62,223 bases of DNA from the NCBI GenBank assembly GCA_910579175.1, contig CAJTTB010000018.1, positions 1 to 62,223 of the forward strand, written 5' to 3'. The translations under genes were made by a program, and so were the position numbers. This document shows, piece by piece, positions 18,586 through 26,829 of this stretch. Each line of letters opens with the position of its first letter. Position 1 is the first letter of the stretch. The notes under the pieces were generated by a model. The model saw only the letters and a list, made by a program, of their open reading frames with translations. It was not told the DNA's origin and did no database searches. This DNA comes from an uncultured Oscillospiraceae bacterium (GTDB lineage: Bacteria > Bacillota > Clostridia > Oscillospirales > Ruminococcaceae).

Positions 18586-18650
18586 CAATTTCCGATTTAC
18601 CAAACTGATAATAGTATATAGTGATTACCACATCAATCTCGTTTTATAGA

Positions 18651-18697
18651 AACTGCCAAAGTGATACCTCAACAACACCTTTCTCAAAAGAGACAAA
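18651..18697 (+). repeat. Repeat module 2 downstream of GNAT gene
   Basis: A 47-nt block starts AACTGCC and ends AAAAGAGACAAA. I count 35 of 47 matches with 4530-4576, without gaps. A shorter relative lies at 56381-56402. Confidence 0.6.
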
Positions 18698-18797
18698 AAA
18701 ATCCTTTTGTTGACATCTCCAACATAGTTTGATAAAATTTATTTCACAGAATATGTTATATAATTTGTTTTATGAATAGGATGATAGGAGTTTTTTC

Positions 18798-19562
18798 ATG
18801 TATTCAGAAAAAGAAAATTATCAAAAAAGCATTTGGATATTAAAGCGCAATATCAGTCGAATTACAGCAGCTACTATTTTTTTATTCTCTATTATTTTAT
18901 TCATCATCATCGCTGTTTTATTTTTTTCTGATTATTTTCAGTCAATCAATCAGATACTATATCCCATTCCAACCCTGATAACCATACTGATGGGCATTGG
19001 GATTATATTAGTTGTATTGCCACTGGAACTGGGAATCAAATACTGGTTTTATATGATTTCTTTCAATGAAAAAATTCCCTTATCTGATATTTTTCATTAC
19101 TTTTCCGCAAAAGAACTCTATTTAAAAGCAGTCATCTATCGTACAATTATACTATTAAAACACCTTGCAACTTACATAATCTATCTGATTCCCGCAGCGG
19201 GAATCCATCTATTATCAGTCATGATTGGAAAAGATACCAATACCAACATTTATTTGCTTATTGTTTGGATTAAGATACTTTTTTTATTGATTGGATTATT
19301 CTTTGCCTTTTATCATAATCTACAGTATCAATGTATTTGGTGCTTATTTTTTCAAAATCCCAACTATCGTTTGAGTCAACTTTGTCAACTCTCAAAGATG
19401 CTTATGAAACCCAAAAGACAAGAATTTATCAAAATCTATCTGGCAACGACACCATTTATCTGTTTTGGTATCTTTTTATTTCCATTGATTTTATTGGTGT
19501 CTTATTTTTATGTAATCACTTCTGTTAAAGTTATCGAAGTAATTTGTACTCAATTATCATAA
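18798..19562 (+). CDS. Multi-pass membrane protein, possibly DUF975-like
   Basis: The 254-residue protein has about five to six hydrophobic segments (near 25-50, 60-85, 115-140, 155-180 and 205-245). A motif resembling DUF975 proteins, LPLELGIKYWFY followed by ISDIF-type residues and F, lies between segments two and three. It has no signal peptide cleavage site and no catalytic motif. The function is unknown. ATAGGAG lies upstream of ATG. proB begins 17 nt behind its stop, so it may lead the proBA transcript. Confidence 0.7.
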   Translation: MYSEKENYQKSIWILKRNISRITAATIFLFSIILFIIIAVLFFSDYFQSINQILYPIPTLITILMGIGIILVVLPLELGIKYWFYMISFNEKIPLSDIFHYFSAKELYLKAVIYRTIILLKHLATYIIYLIPAAGIHLLSVMIGKDTNTNIYLLIVWIKILFLLIGLFFAFYHNLQYQCIWCLFFQNPNYRLSQLCQLSKMLMKPKRQEFIKIYLATTPFICFGIFLFPLILLVSYFYVITSVKVIEVICTQLS

Positions 19563-19579
19563 CATAAGGATGTGTCACT

Positions 19580-20377
19580 TTGTCTATTTTATCTCATGCA
19601 AAAAGAATTGTTGTAAAAGTAGGTACTTCTACCCTTACACACAGCACAGGACTACTCAATATCCGAAAAATTGAGTTGTTGGTAAAAATTTTGGCGGATT
19701 TAAAAAACGCTGGAAAAGATCTTATTTTGGTTAGTTCGGGAGCAATCGGTGTTGGAGTTGGCGAATTAAATATGAAGCAGCGCCCCACCGACACACCCAC
19801 CAAACAGGCATGCGCCGCAATCGGTCAATGTGAATTGATGTATATTTATGACAAATTATTTTCACAATATAACCATAAGGTTGCACAAATTTTACTCACT
19901 CGAGACATCATTGAACAGGACAAACGCAAACAAAATGTACAAAATACATTTCATCGACTGTTGGAATTGAATGTTATTCCTGTAGTCAATGAAAATGATA
20001 CCGTTTCTGTTGAAGAATTGGAATTTGGAGACAATGATACATTATCTGCCATTGTAGGTACTTTAGTAGAAACAGATTTACTGTTAATATTGAGTGATAT
20101 TGATGGCTTATATAATAAAAACCCAAAACAATTTGCAGACGCCCACTTAATTCATCATGTTCCCAACATCAGCCAAGAAATTTTAGCGCTTGCTGGTGGA
20201 AAAGGTTCCGCTTTGGGAACTGGTGGCATGATTACGAAGTTAAACGCTGCACAGATAGCTTTGGCAAATGGTTTCCCTATGGTATTACTAAATGGCAAAC
20301 ACCCAGAACAAATCTATCAATTATATGATGGTGAAACAGTTGGAACCATATTTGGAACATCAGAAAGGAGATTATAA
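19580..20377 (+). CDS. proB: Glutamate 5-kinase
   Basis: ProB phosphorylates glutamate in the first step of proline synthesis. The 265-residue form consists of the amino-acid-kinase domain alone; the C-terminal PUA domain of the ~370-residue enzymes is absent, as in many Firmicutes. Motifs include KVGTSTLTH (residues 13-21), LVSSGAIGVGVGEL, VVNENDTVSVEELEFGDNDTLSA and GTGGMITKLNAA. It uses a TTG start with AAGGA 9 nt upstream. Its stop overlaps the proA start by one base, so translation is probably coupled. Confidence 0.95.
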   Translation: MSILSHAKRIVVKVGTSTLTHSTGLLNIRKIELLVKILADLKNAGKDLILVSSGAIGVGVGELNMKQRPTDTPTKQACAAIGQCELMYIYDKLFSQYNHKVAQILLTRDIIEQDKRKQNVQNTFHRLLELNVIPVVNENDTVSVEELEFGDNDTLSAIVGTLVETDLLLILSDIDGLYNKNPKQFADAHLIHHVPNISQEILALAGGKGSALGTGGMITKLNAAQIALANGFPMVLLNGKHPEQIYQLYDGETVGTIFGTSERRL

Positions 20378-21627
20378 TGGAACATCAAATACTTGCACTT
20401 GGAAAACGCGCCAAAGCTGTTGCTGCACAAGCCAGTATCTTACAAACCCAACAGAAACATGATTTACTGCATACAATTGCACAAGCATTGATATCCCAAA
20501 CGGACTTTATCTTAACACAAAATCAAATAGATATCACACAGGCAAAAGAAAACGGAATTTCTGAGGTGATGATTGACCGTCTGAGCTTAACAAAAGAACG
20601 CATTTTATCAATCGCCAATGCCATTCAAAAGGTCATCGACCTCCCTGACCCAGTTGGCATCATTGAAGGCGGAGAAAAACGTCCAAATGGTTTGGAGATT
20701 TCCAAAGTCAGAGTTCCTTTAGGTGTGGTGGGAATTATTTTTGAATCCCGTCCAAATGTAACCGTTGATGCCGCAGTATTGTGTATCAAATCGGGAAATG
20801 TAGCTTTGCTGCGTGGTGGAAAGGAAGCCATCCACACCAATTTGGCACTTGTCAGTGTCATTCGCGATGCCATCTGTTCTTGTGGTCTACCTGAAGACAT
20901 GGTGCAGCTAGTAGAGGATACTTCTCGTGATTCTGCATTTGAAATGATGAAATTAAATGGTTATTTGGATGTTCTTATCCCCAGAGGCGGAGCAGGGCTT
21001 ATCCAGTCAGTTGTCAAAAACGCAACTGTCCCTGTGATTGAAACTGGCACAGGAAATTGCCATATCTATGTTGATGAATGGGCAGATTTAGATATGGCTG
21101 TTTCTATTGTGAACAATGCTAAAACAAGCCGTCCATCTGTCTGTAACGCCTGCGAAAGCCTACTTGTCCATGAGTCTGTTGCAGGTGCGTTCTTACCCAA
21201 ACTATCAAAAGAATTTCAAACACATCAGGTAATTATGCTTGGTTGCCCTAAAACACAACAAATATTAGGTGATATTGTACTACCTGTTTGCGAACAAGAC
21301 TATGCAACCGAATTTTTAGACTATCGAATTTCCATCAAAGTGGTATCCAGCTTAGAAGAAGCCATTGAGCACATTCACACCTATTCTACAAAACATTCCG
21401 AATGTATTGTCACCAATCACCTCCAACATGCCAGATTATTCACTTCAAAAGTAGATGCTGCCGCAGTCTATGTCAATGCCTCCACACGTTTTACAGATGG
21501 AGAAGAATTTGGATTGGGTGCAGAAATTGGCATTTCTACACAAAAACTTCACGCACGTGGTCCAATGGGTTTACAAGAACTTACTACAATCAAGTATATT
21601 ATCCAGGGAAATGGGCAGATTCGATAA
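20377..21627 (+). CDS. proA: Gamma-glutamyl phosphate reductase
   Basis: ProA reduces gamma-glutamyl phosphate to glutamate semialdehyde with NADPH. The 416-residue product carries the aldehyde dehydrogenase fold with GVVGIIFESRPNVTVDAA near 115, GTGNCHIYVDEWAD near 225, and the catalytic Cys in SVCNACESLLVH near 255. The ending HARGPMGLQELTTIKY is typical. The TAATG overlap with proB indicates one transcript. proC is not here. Confidence 0.96.
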   Translation: MEHQILALGKRAKAVAAQASILQTQQKHDLLHTIAQALISQTDFILTQNQIDITQAKENGISEVMIDRLSLTKERILSIANAIQKVIDLPDPVGIIEGGEKRPNGLEISKVRVPLGVVGIIFESRPNVTVDAAVLCIKSGNVALLRGGKEAIHTNLALVSVIRDAICSCGLPEDMVQLVEDTSRDSAFEMMKLNGYLDVLIPRGGAGLIQSVVKNATVPVIETGTGNCHIYVDEWADLDMAVSIVNNAKTSRPSVCNACESLLVHESVAGAFLPKLSKEFQTHQVIMLGCPKTQQILGDIVLPVCEQDYATEFLDYRISIKVVSSLEEAIEHIHTYSTKHSECIVTNHLQHARLFTSKVDAAAVYVNASTRFTDGEEFGLGAEIGISTQKLHARGPMGLQELTTIKYIIQGNGQIR

Positions 21628-21642
21628 AGAGCTTTTGAATGA

Positions 21643-21674
21643 CTAGGCAAGAATTTTCGGACACTTGTTGCCTA
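21643..21674 (+). terminator. Stem-loop after proA
   Basis: CTAGGCAA and TTGCCTAG pair around a ~15-nt loop just behind proA. There is no U-tract, so it may be a stabilising or attenuating stem rather than a full terminator. Confidence 0.4.
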
Positions 21675-21706
21675 GCAATTCACTCAATATAGAAAGGAAT
21701 AGGAAC

Positions 21707-23038
21707 ATGGCCATATCAAAGGACAAAAAGAATGACGCAAAACTAGCGAAATCCTTAAAAACAGAAGAATCAGTCGAACTGAGTGATTCTGGCAAAAAAA
21801 TCAATCTTGAAGCTGGATTGATGTTTGGCAATCAAAATAAACAAATTGAAGAATCCATTTTGGCAGATGAAATTGAAAAATCAGAACATGAATCAGCCGC
21901 AAAGAAGATCAAAGAACAATTAAAAAAATTCCCTGAAATGATACAGCAAGAAATCCAAGAAAATCTTTTACCTGAATCCCCTGAAGATTTAGAACAACCA
22001 TCTGAAGAAAATCTTTCAGAAGAACCAAACAATCAAACGCCTTCTGACAACGAAACACCCAATGAGAATCAAGAGGAAATCCCTATCCATTCCCCATCAA
22101 CCAAAAAAGCTCCTTCTTTTGTGGCGTTGGGGGCTATTGTACTTGTCTTTGCCATCATTGGAGCTATTTCTGTGATACGAGTCAGCATCAACGGGATTCA
22201 ATCCGCCATTCATCAGGACGCTTTAAAAGAAATTTTAACCGAAAATGTATATCCTCTTGTTATTGTGGATACCCCTGAGTTTAAATCTCCCAGTTATTTA
22301 GACCAAAAAGTAATCATTTCTTCTGGTATCTGGAAATTTATTATGGAAGAAGAAAATAAGGACAAATATGAAACCGATGATTTTGGGGTAATCACTGTCC
22401 CACAAATTGAAATTGAACATTATATTCATCAATTATTCGGAAACGATGTAAAAATTCAACATCAAATGATACCAGATACAGAATTTTATATCCCCTACGA
22501 TGAAGAAAATCAAGTTTATTACATTCCACAAACACCACAATTATTACCATATGCCCCTAAAATTTTATCCATTCAAAATATGAAAAATTCCATTTTTGAA
22601 GTAGAAGTGGGTTATTTGCTCGCTGGTCCATTTTGGAATGTGCAAAAATATGCCAACGATGAGCCAAGTAAGGTGATGAAATACACCTTGCAAAAAAATG
22701 ACCATTCTCATTACCAAGTGCTTTCTGTAACGCAAGTTTTAACAGACAATTCTTCTACAATCGATGATTTTTCTTCATTGCCTTCTCAAGATTCTTCTCA
22801 ACCAATCGACGAGAGTTCTCAAGAAGAAAGCTCTCAAGAAGAAAGCTCTCAAGAAGAAACCTCCATTCCTGAAGCAACAGACTTTATTATTGATGAATCT
22901 ATCAATCCAGGTGAAACACCTGCTGATCCAGAGACTCCTCAAGATACTCCACCGACAGAAGAAACTCCTCAAGATACTCCACCAGCAGAAGAAACTCCAA
23001 CTGAACCACCAGCAACGGATCCTGCTCCAGCAGAGTAG
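21707..23038 (+). CDS. Membrane-anchored protein with acidic N-terminal and low-complexity C-terminal tails
   Basis: The 443-residue protein starts at ATG 21707 (AGAAAGGAA upstream). Residues 1-130 are charged and Glu/Ser/Asn-rich, without a signal peptide. One TM helix lies near 135-160 (FVALGAIVLVFAIIGAISVI). An outside domain of ~200 residues follows with many acidic and aromatic residues (VYPLVIVDTPEFKSP, DTEFYIPYDEENQVYYIP). It ends in SSQEE repeats and ETPQDTPP/AEETP repeats. The tail resembles wall-spanning spacers. I do not recognise the extracellular domain and assign no function. A long hairpin terminator follows at 23071. Confidence 0.75.
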   Translation: MAISKDKKNDAKLAKSLKTEESVELSDSGKKINLEAGLMFGNQNKQIEESILADEIEKSEHESAAKKIKEQLKKFPEMIQQEIQENLLPESPEDLEQPSEENLSEEPNNQTPSDNETPNENQEEIPIHSPSTKKAPSFVALGAIVLVFAIIGAISVIRVSINGIQSAIHQDALKEILTENVYPLVIVDTPEFKSPSYLDQKVIISSGIWKFIMEEENKDKYETDDFGVITVPQIEIEHYIHQLFGNDVKIQHQMIPDTEFYIPYDEENQVYYIPQTPQLLPYAPKILSIQNMKNSIFEVEVGYLLAGPFWNVQKYANDEPSKVMKYTLQKNDHSHYQVLSVTQVLTDNSSTIDDFSSLPSQDSSQPIDESSQEESSQEESSQEETSIPEATDFIIDESINPGETPADPETPQDTPPTEETPQDTPPAEETPTEPPATDPAPAE

Positions 23039-23502
23039 AAGGTCATAAAAAATTAAATAAATTTTAAGATAAATGCTAGAATGTCTTATGAATATCCATA
23101 ATTTGAATATTGACATTTTAGCATTTTGTATCTTTATCATAACCAACCAATCAAAGTAATACAAGTATTTGTTTGATCGTAGAATTGATATTTCGCAGTT
23201 TAGGTGATATACTAATTGTGCTATCAAGTACAATATAATCACATAAAATAAAAATAAAGATTCAATTATAAAGCTTTAATCACCTACAACCATGCTCATA
23301 ATCCTCAAAATCATATCCAAAATAACACTATTTTTACATAACCCAAATGTGCTATCAACTGTGAATTGATGATATTGGCTTGTTCATGCTGTACTCTGTA
23401 GCATAGCAAGAAGTCCTTACCTAACTATAGATGAGGAAAATCGTATTTACATACCACCAATCATTTTAAAATTTCTAATAAAACAAATAAGCAGGTGTTA
23501 CA
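23039..23502. other. Intergenic region before the LtaS-like gene
   Basis: Apart from the terminator at 23071-23130 and a small stem near 23386-23404 (ATGCT/AGCAT), I see no gene. Promoter elements for the downstream gene are probably in the last 150 nt, but no strong consensus pair is clear. Confidence 0.4.
23071..23130 (+). terminator. Long hairpin terminator
   Basis: AAATGCTAGAATGTC pairs with GACATTTTAGCATTT with one G-U pair, and is followed by a short T-rich tail. It lies about 35 nt after the acidic membrane protein gene. Confidence 0.65.
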
Positions 23503-25242
23503 ATGAAGAAATTTCTCTCGCGCGTTCGTGCTGCAAAATGGAGCCAATATGCTGGAATAATTTTAATGATTTTCTTTCCAATCATACTCGTATTTATTAC
23601 AGAATTAAACCAGCAAGGCGATTTTTCAATTGCTCAACAACTGATTACCAAAACCCCTTCTATTTTATTATTTGACATTTTATTTGTATCGCTGTGTTTT
23701 TATTTTATCACACTGTTGGTTAAAAAAACGGCTATCTCTGCCACAATTACAGGCATTGTCTTTTACATCATGTCCTGTGTTGAATTTTATCGTTTTCGTG
23801 CCAGTGGCGCACACTTTACCATTGGGGATTTCTCCTTATTTACCAATGCAAAAGATGTAGCAAAATTTGCAAATATTAAAATATTTCCAATGCAGATTCT
23901 CACTATTTCTGTTTTGACTTTGTATCTTTTGGCAATGTATCTCTTTCGTTATCGAGTAAACTGGAAATGGAGACATATTATTCCCTCTTGTTCTTCTATC
24001 ATTGTCGGTTTGATGGTATTTTTTATGGTGCCCAGTGTTTCCAATACATTATTTGAGGCATTTTCCGTCAGTCATAGTGGCGCAAATAATAATTTTATTC
24101 AACAGGAAAAGTTTGAAAACAATGGTATGATTGCTTTTTTAATTGAAAATATCACCAATACCATTAGTACCATCAACATCAAAAAACCAGAAAATTACTC
24201 CAAACAAACCATACAAACACTGGCGGTTCCCAATAAAAAAACAATACAGCCAAAATTAAAACCCAATGTGATTATCGTTATGAGCGAGTCTTATGCAGAC
24301 TTTCGAAAATTTAAGCAACTTCAAATTCCAGATAAATATTATCAAAATTTTGATAAAATGGCACAGGAAGGTATTAAAAGTACTGCAATTGTTCCCACCT
24401 TTGGTGGATATACTGTCAAAACAGAATTCGAATTGTTATTTGGTCTTCCCATTAAATCTTTAAATGGCACACAGGCGCCACAACACTTAATACAAGATAA
24501 ACAACAAGTGACAATTGCCAGTGATTTTCAAAATCAAGGTTATACCACCACCTATATGCATCCTTATACTTCCGAATTCTATGATAGAGGTGAAGTATTT
24601 CAGCGATATGGTTTTGATAATCTTTATTTTGAAGATGATTTTGAACCAACAAAATTCCGTGGATATATCGACGATGGTGTAGCTTTTGACCGAATTATAC
24701 AACAAATCAATGAAGATGAAAATCCCAGCTTTATCCATATCACTACCATGCAAAATCATATGCCCTATGACTCTGAAACACAAACCCAAATGGATTACTA
24801 TCTAGATGGTATCCAAAATACTGACCTGCGTTTAGGTAAATTTATAGAAGATTTAAAACAGCTTTCTGAACCCACTATCTTATTATTTGTAGGCGATCAT
24901 TTTCCTTTCTTTACTGGAGAAGATAATGTTTACGAACAACTAAACATCAATAGTCAAAACTGTTTAGACCTTTATAAACAACCTTATGTGATTTGGGCAA
25001 ATTATGATGCTGATTTTTCTTCTGTACCAACACAAGAAGTCTCTGTGTTTTACCTTCCCCGCATTTTACAAGACATCATTCATCTTCCCAATACAGAGAT
25101 TGATCAGACTATCTGGGAACAGATGAAAATCACACCAGTCTATAGCACAGAATTTCAACTTGAACAACGTAATGAAATTTTAGATGCATTGACTTACGAT
25201 TTAATTTTAGGTGACCATTATGCGGATAATATCAATCAATAA
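23503..25242 (+). CDS. LtaS-like phosphoglycerol transferase / sulfatase-family membrane enzyme
   Basis: Members transfer glycerol phosphate from phosphatidylglycerol to build lipoteichoic acid or decorate glycolipids. The 579-residue protein has five N-terminal TM helices (about residues 15-175), a linker, and an extracellular alkaline-phosphatase-fold domain from ~255. Metal and nucleophile motifs are visible: NVIIVMSESYADF, a Thr in GGYTVKTEFELLFGLP, and LFVGDHFPFF. GCAGGTG precedes ATG. Monocistronic, closed by the terminator at 25281. Whether it is a polymerase or a primase/branching enzyme cannot be told. Confidence 0.88.
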   Translation: MKKFLSRVRAAKWSQYAGIILMIFFPIILVFITELNQQGDFSIAQQLITKTPSILLFDILFVSLCFYFITLLVKKTAISATITGIVFYIMSCVEFYRFRASGAHFTIGDFSLFTNAKDVAKFANIKIFPMQILTISVLTLYLLAMYLFRYRVNWKWRHIIPSCSSIIVGLMVFFMVPSVSNTLFEAFSVSHSGANNNFIQQEKFENNGMIAFLIENITNTISTINIKKPENYSKQTIQTLAVPNKKTIQPKLKPNVIIVMSESYADFRKFKQLQIPDKYYQNFDKMAQEGIKSTAIVPTFGGYTVKTEFELLFGLPIKSLNGTQAPQHLIQDKQQVTIASDFQNQGYTTTYMHPYTSEFYDRGEVFQRYGFDNLYFEDDFEPTKFRGYIDDGVAFDRIIQQINEDENPSFIHITTMQNHMPYDSETQTQMDYYLDGIQNTDLRLGKFIEDLKQLSEPTILLFVGDHFPFFTGEDNVYEQLNINSQNCLDLYKQPYVIWANYDADFSSVPTQEVSVFYLPRILQDIIHLPNTEIDQTIWEQMKITPVYSTEFQLEQRNEILDALTYDLILGDHYADNINQ

Positions 25243-25280
25243 AAAAGATAATACAAAATAATACTTTTAAAAAAGATTTT

Positions 25281-25314
25281 AGAGAATGATTTAAAAAGAA
25301 TCATTCTCTTTTTA
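25281..25314 (+). terminator. Intrinsic terminator after LtaS-like gene
   Basis: AGAGAATGATT and AATCATTCTCT pair around a seven-base loop and are followed by TTTTT. The remaining DNA up to 25603 shows no gene. Confidence 0.88.
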
Positions 25315-25603
25315 TTTCCTCTTTATCTACAAAGACAAAATCTTCTCATTTAGCAACTAATAAATTTTTTATTTTACAATCTTTGTAGTCTTGCATAAAA
25401 AAATATTTATTTTTTATTGAAAAAGCATAAATATTTGCCTATCAGATTATGTTTTCATTAACAGAATAAACTATCACTTTTACACTCAACCCATTGAAAA
25501 ATACCCATAAAAAAGCCATGGTTAAAACAATCTTTATCATTATTTCAACCATGACTTTGTGTGATTTCTGGATTATATTTCCACTTTATCAAATTTTATT
25601 CTA

Positions 25604-26083
25604 CTATGTATTTTCTTTTCGATTCATTTCATGCATAAAACCGTTTATTTCTACTGAACAAATATCCGCTGCAATAATTCGTTGTTTACAAACAATAACA
25701 TCTGCTTTTATATTCTCTGGATAATCTGGATAGTTTAAAACGGCAAAGGTATAACGTTGAGCAGCAGAACCTTTATAAGGTTCTAAATCAAAGCCCTGTT
25801 TTTTTTGTAGTGCATTGTAGTTTTCATATACATCATTAAATTCAAGTGGAACTGATACATCTACAATTTCCTCTGCTGGCTCTGTAATCTCCCATCCAAA
25901 AGATTTCACATATTTTGCAACGTCCTCATCCGATGCTACATTTAAACTCACTTTATTTTCGGATGACTTACCATCTTGCGAGCGCCCTGTTATCAAAAAG
26001 ATAACTCCAGCCACCACCACAATCAACAAAATGAAAATTGCTAGCATTTTTTTCTTGCTCATTCTCATAGAACAAATAAACAT
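25604..26083 (-). CDS. Small single-pass protein with DUF4830-like domain
   Basis: The ATG at 26083 has AAAGGGG 7 nt upstream, giving 159 residues. It has one TM helix (about residues 13-33, MLAIFILLIVVVAGVIFLI) and an outside domain. That domain starts at DEDVAKYVKSFGWEI and ends with YTFAVLNYPDYPENIKADV and CKQRIIAADICSVEINGFMH, a pattern I associate with DUF4830. The function is unknown. It is followed on the same strand by nothing close, and preceded 77 nt upstream by another small membrane protein, a possible two-gene unit. Confidence 0.7.
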   Translation of the reverse strand: MFICSMRMSKKKMLAIFILLIVVVAGVIFLITGRSQDGKSSENKVSLNVASDEDVAKYVKSFGWEITEPAEEIVDVSVPLEFNDVYENYNALQKKQGFDLEPYKGSAAQRYTFAVLNYPDYPENIKADVIVCKQRIIAADICSVEINGFMHEMNRKENT

Positions 26084-26160
26084 ATTATAACCCCTTTGCA
26101 TATCGTTTCAGTACTACATATATATGCAAAAGAATCATTGTTCATTCTAGCAAATTTCAC

Positions 26161-26445
26161 CTAAGCAGACAACTGTACTTGTACCGTTTCAAAAGACTCC
26201 CAAAATGGAGTCATAATGGGTGTTTTCTGATCAAAATTTGGATCTGTTTGCACACGAAATACCTTGTATCCTAACCCCAAATATTCCAGTGAATTTCCAT
26301 CATCATAAGTGGCAATATGAAAACAAAAAATGGGATTACTATTATTTTGAATTCTAAAAAAATCTACCCCAATCATCACCAACCACAAAAATACCAAAAT
26401 CGCCAAAATCAATAAAAGGCGTTTTATCCGTTTCATCGCCTGCAT
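26161..26445 (-). CDS. Small membrane-anchored protein, unknown
   Basis: The 94-residue product starts at ATG 26445 (GGGAGGG 7 nt upstream). A basic start, MQAMKRIKRLL, leads into one TM helix to about residue 28. About 65 extracellular residues follow, with FCFHIATYDDGNSLEYLGLGYKVFR. It sits just upstream of the DUF4830-like gene and has the same topology, so the two may be co-expressed. I do not recognise a family. Confidence 0.65.
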   Translation of the reverse strand: MQAMKRIKRLLLILAILVFLWLVMIGVDFFRIQNNSNPIFCFHIATYDDGNSLEYLGLGYKVFRVQTDPNFDQKTPIMTPFWESFETVQVQLSA

Positions 26446-26829
26446 TATAACACCCTCCCATATTACCTTCCTGCCAATCATTTATTGTCCTATTTATCAA
26501 AAATCCTTGACCATGATACAAAACATCTTTTATTTTTACATACCGTTGCCAACACTTTATCAGTCTTTCCCAATAAAAAATGTGTACCTTACATGTGATT
26601 AAAGAGATATCTTTGATATTTGAAAAAATATAAGTTATCAATATATCTACAACTTTTCGTTGGGATTTTCATTAGTTTTAGTATAATCTTATAATCAGTT
26701 ATTTGTCAATACTCAACCTAAAATGAAATTTGTCATCTATTGTAAATGACTTGTCAATTAGCAAATCAATATTTTCTCTTATCTTCTGAATAAAAGCTGT
26801 TGTATTTTTTATACAACAGCCTTTATAAA
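26446..26829. other. Intergenic region between small membrane genes and the EF-G paralogue
   Basis: It holds the promoter region for the minus-strand small genes and the terminator at 26794-26823. I see no further gene; the open frame reading through 26354-26641 is out of frame with the real gene. Confidence 0.5.
26794..26823 (-). terminator. Intrinsic terminator after EF-G paralogue
   Basis: On the minus strand, GGCTGTTGTAT pairs with ATACAACAGC around AAAAAA and is followed by TTTTATT. It lies directly behind the stop. Confidence 0.88.
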
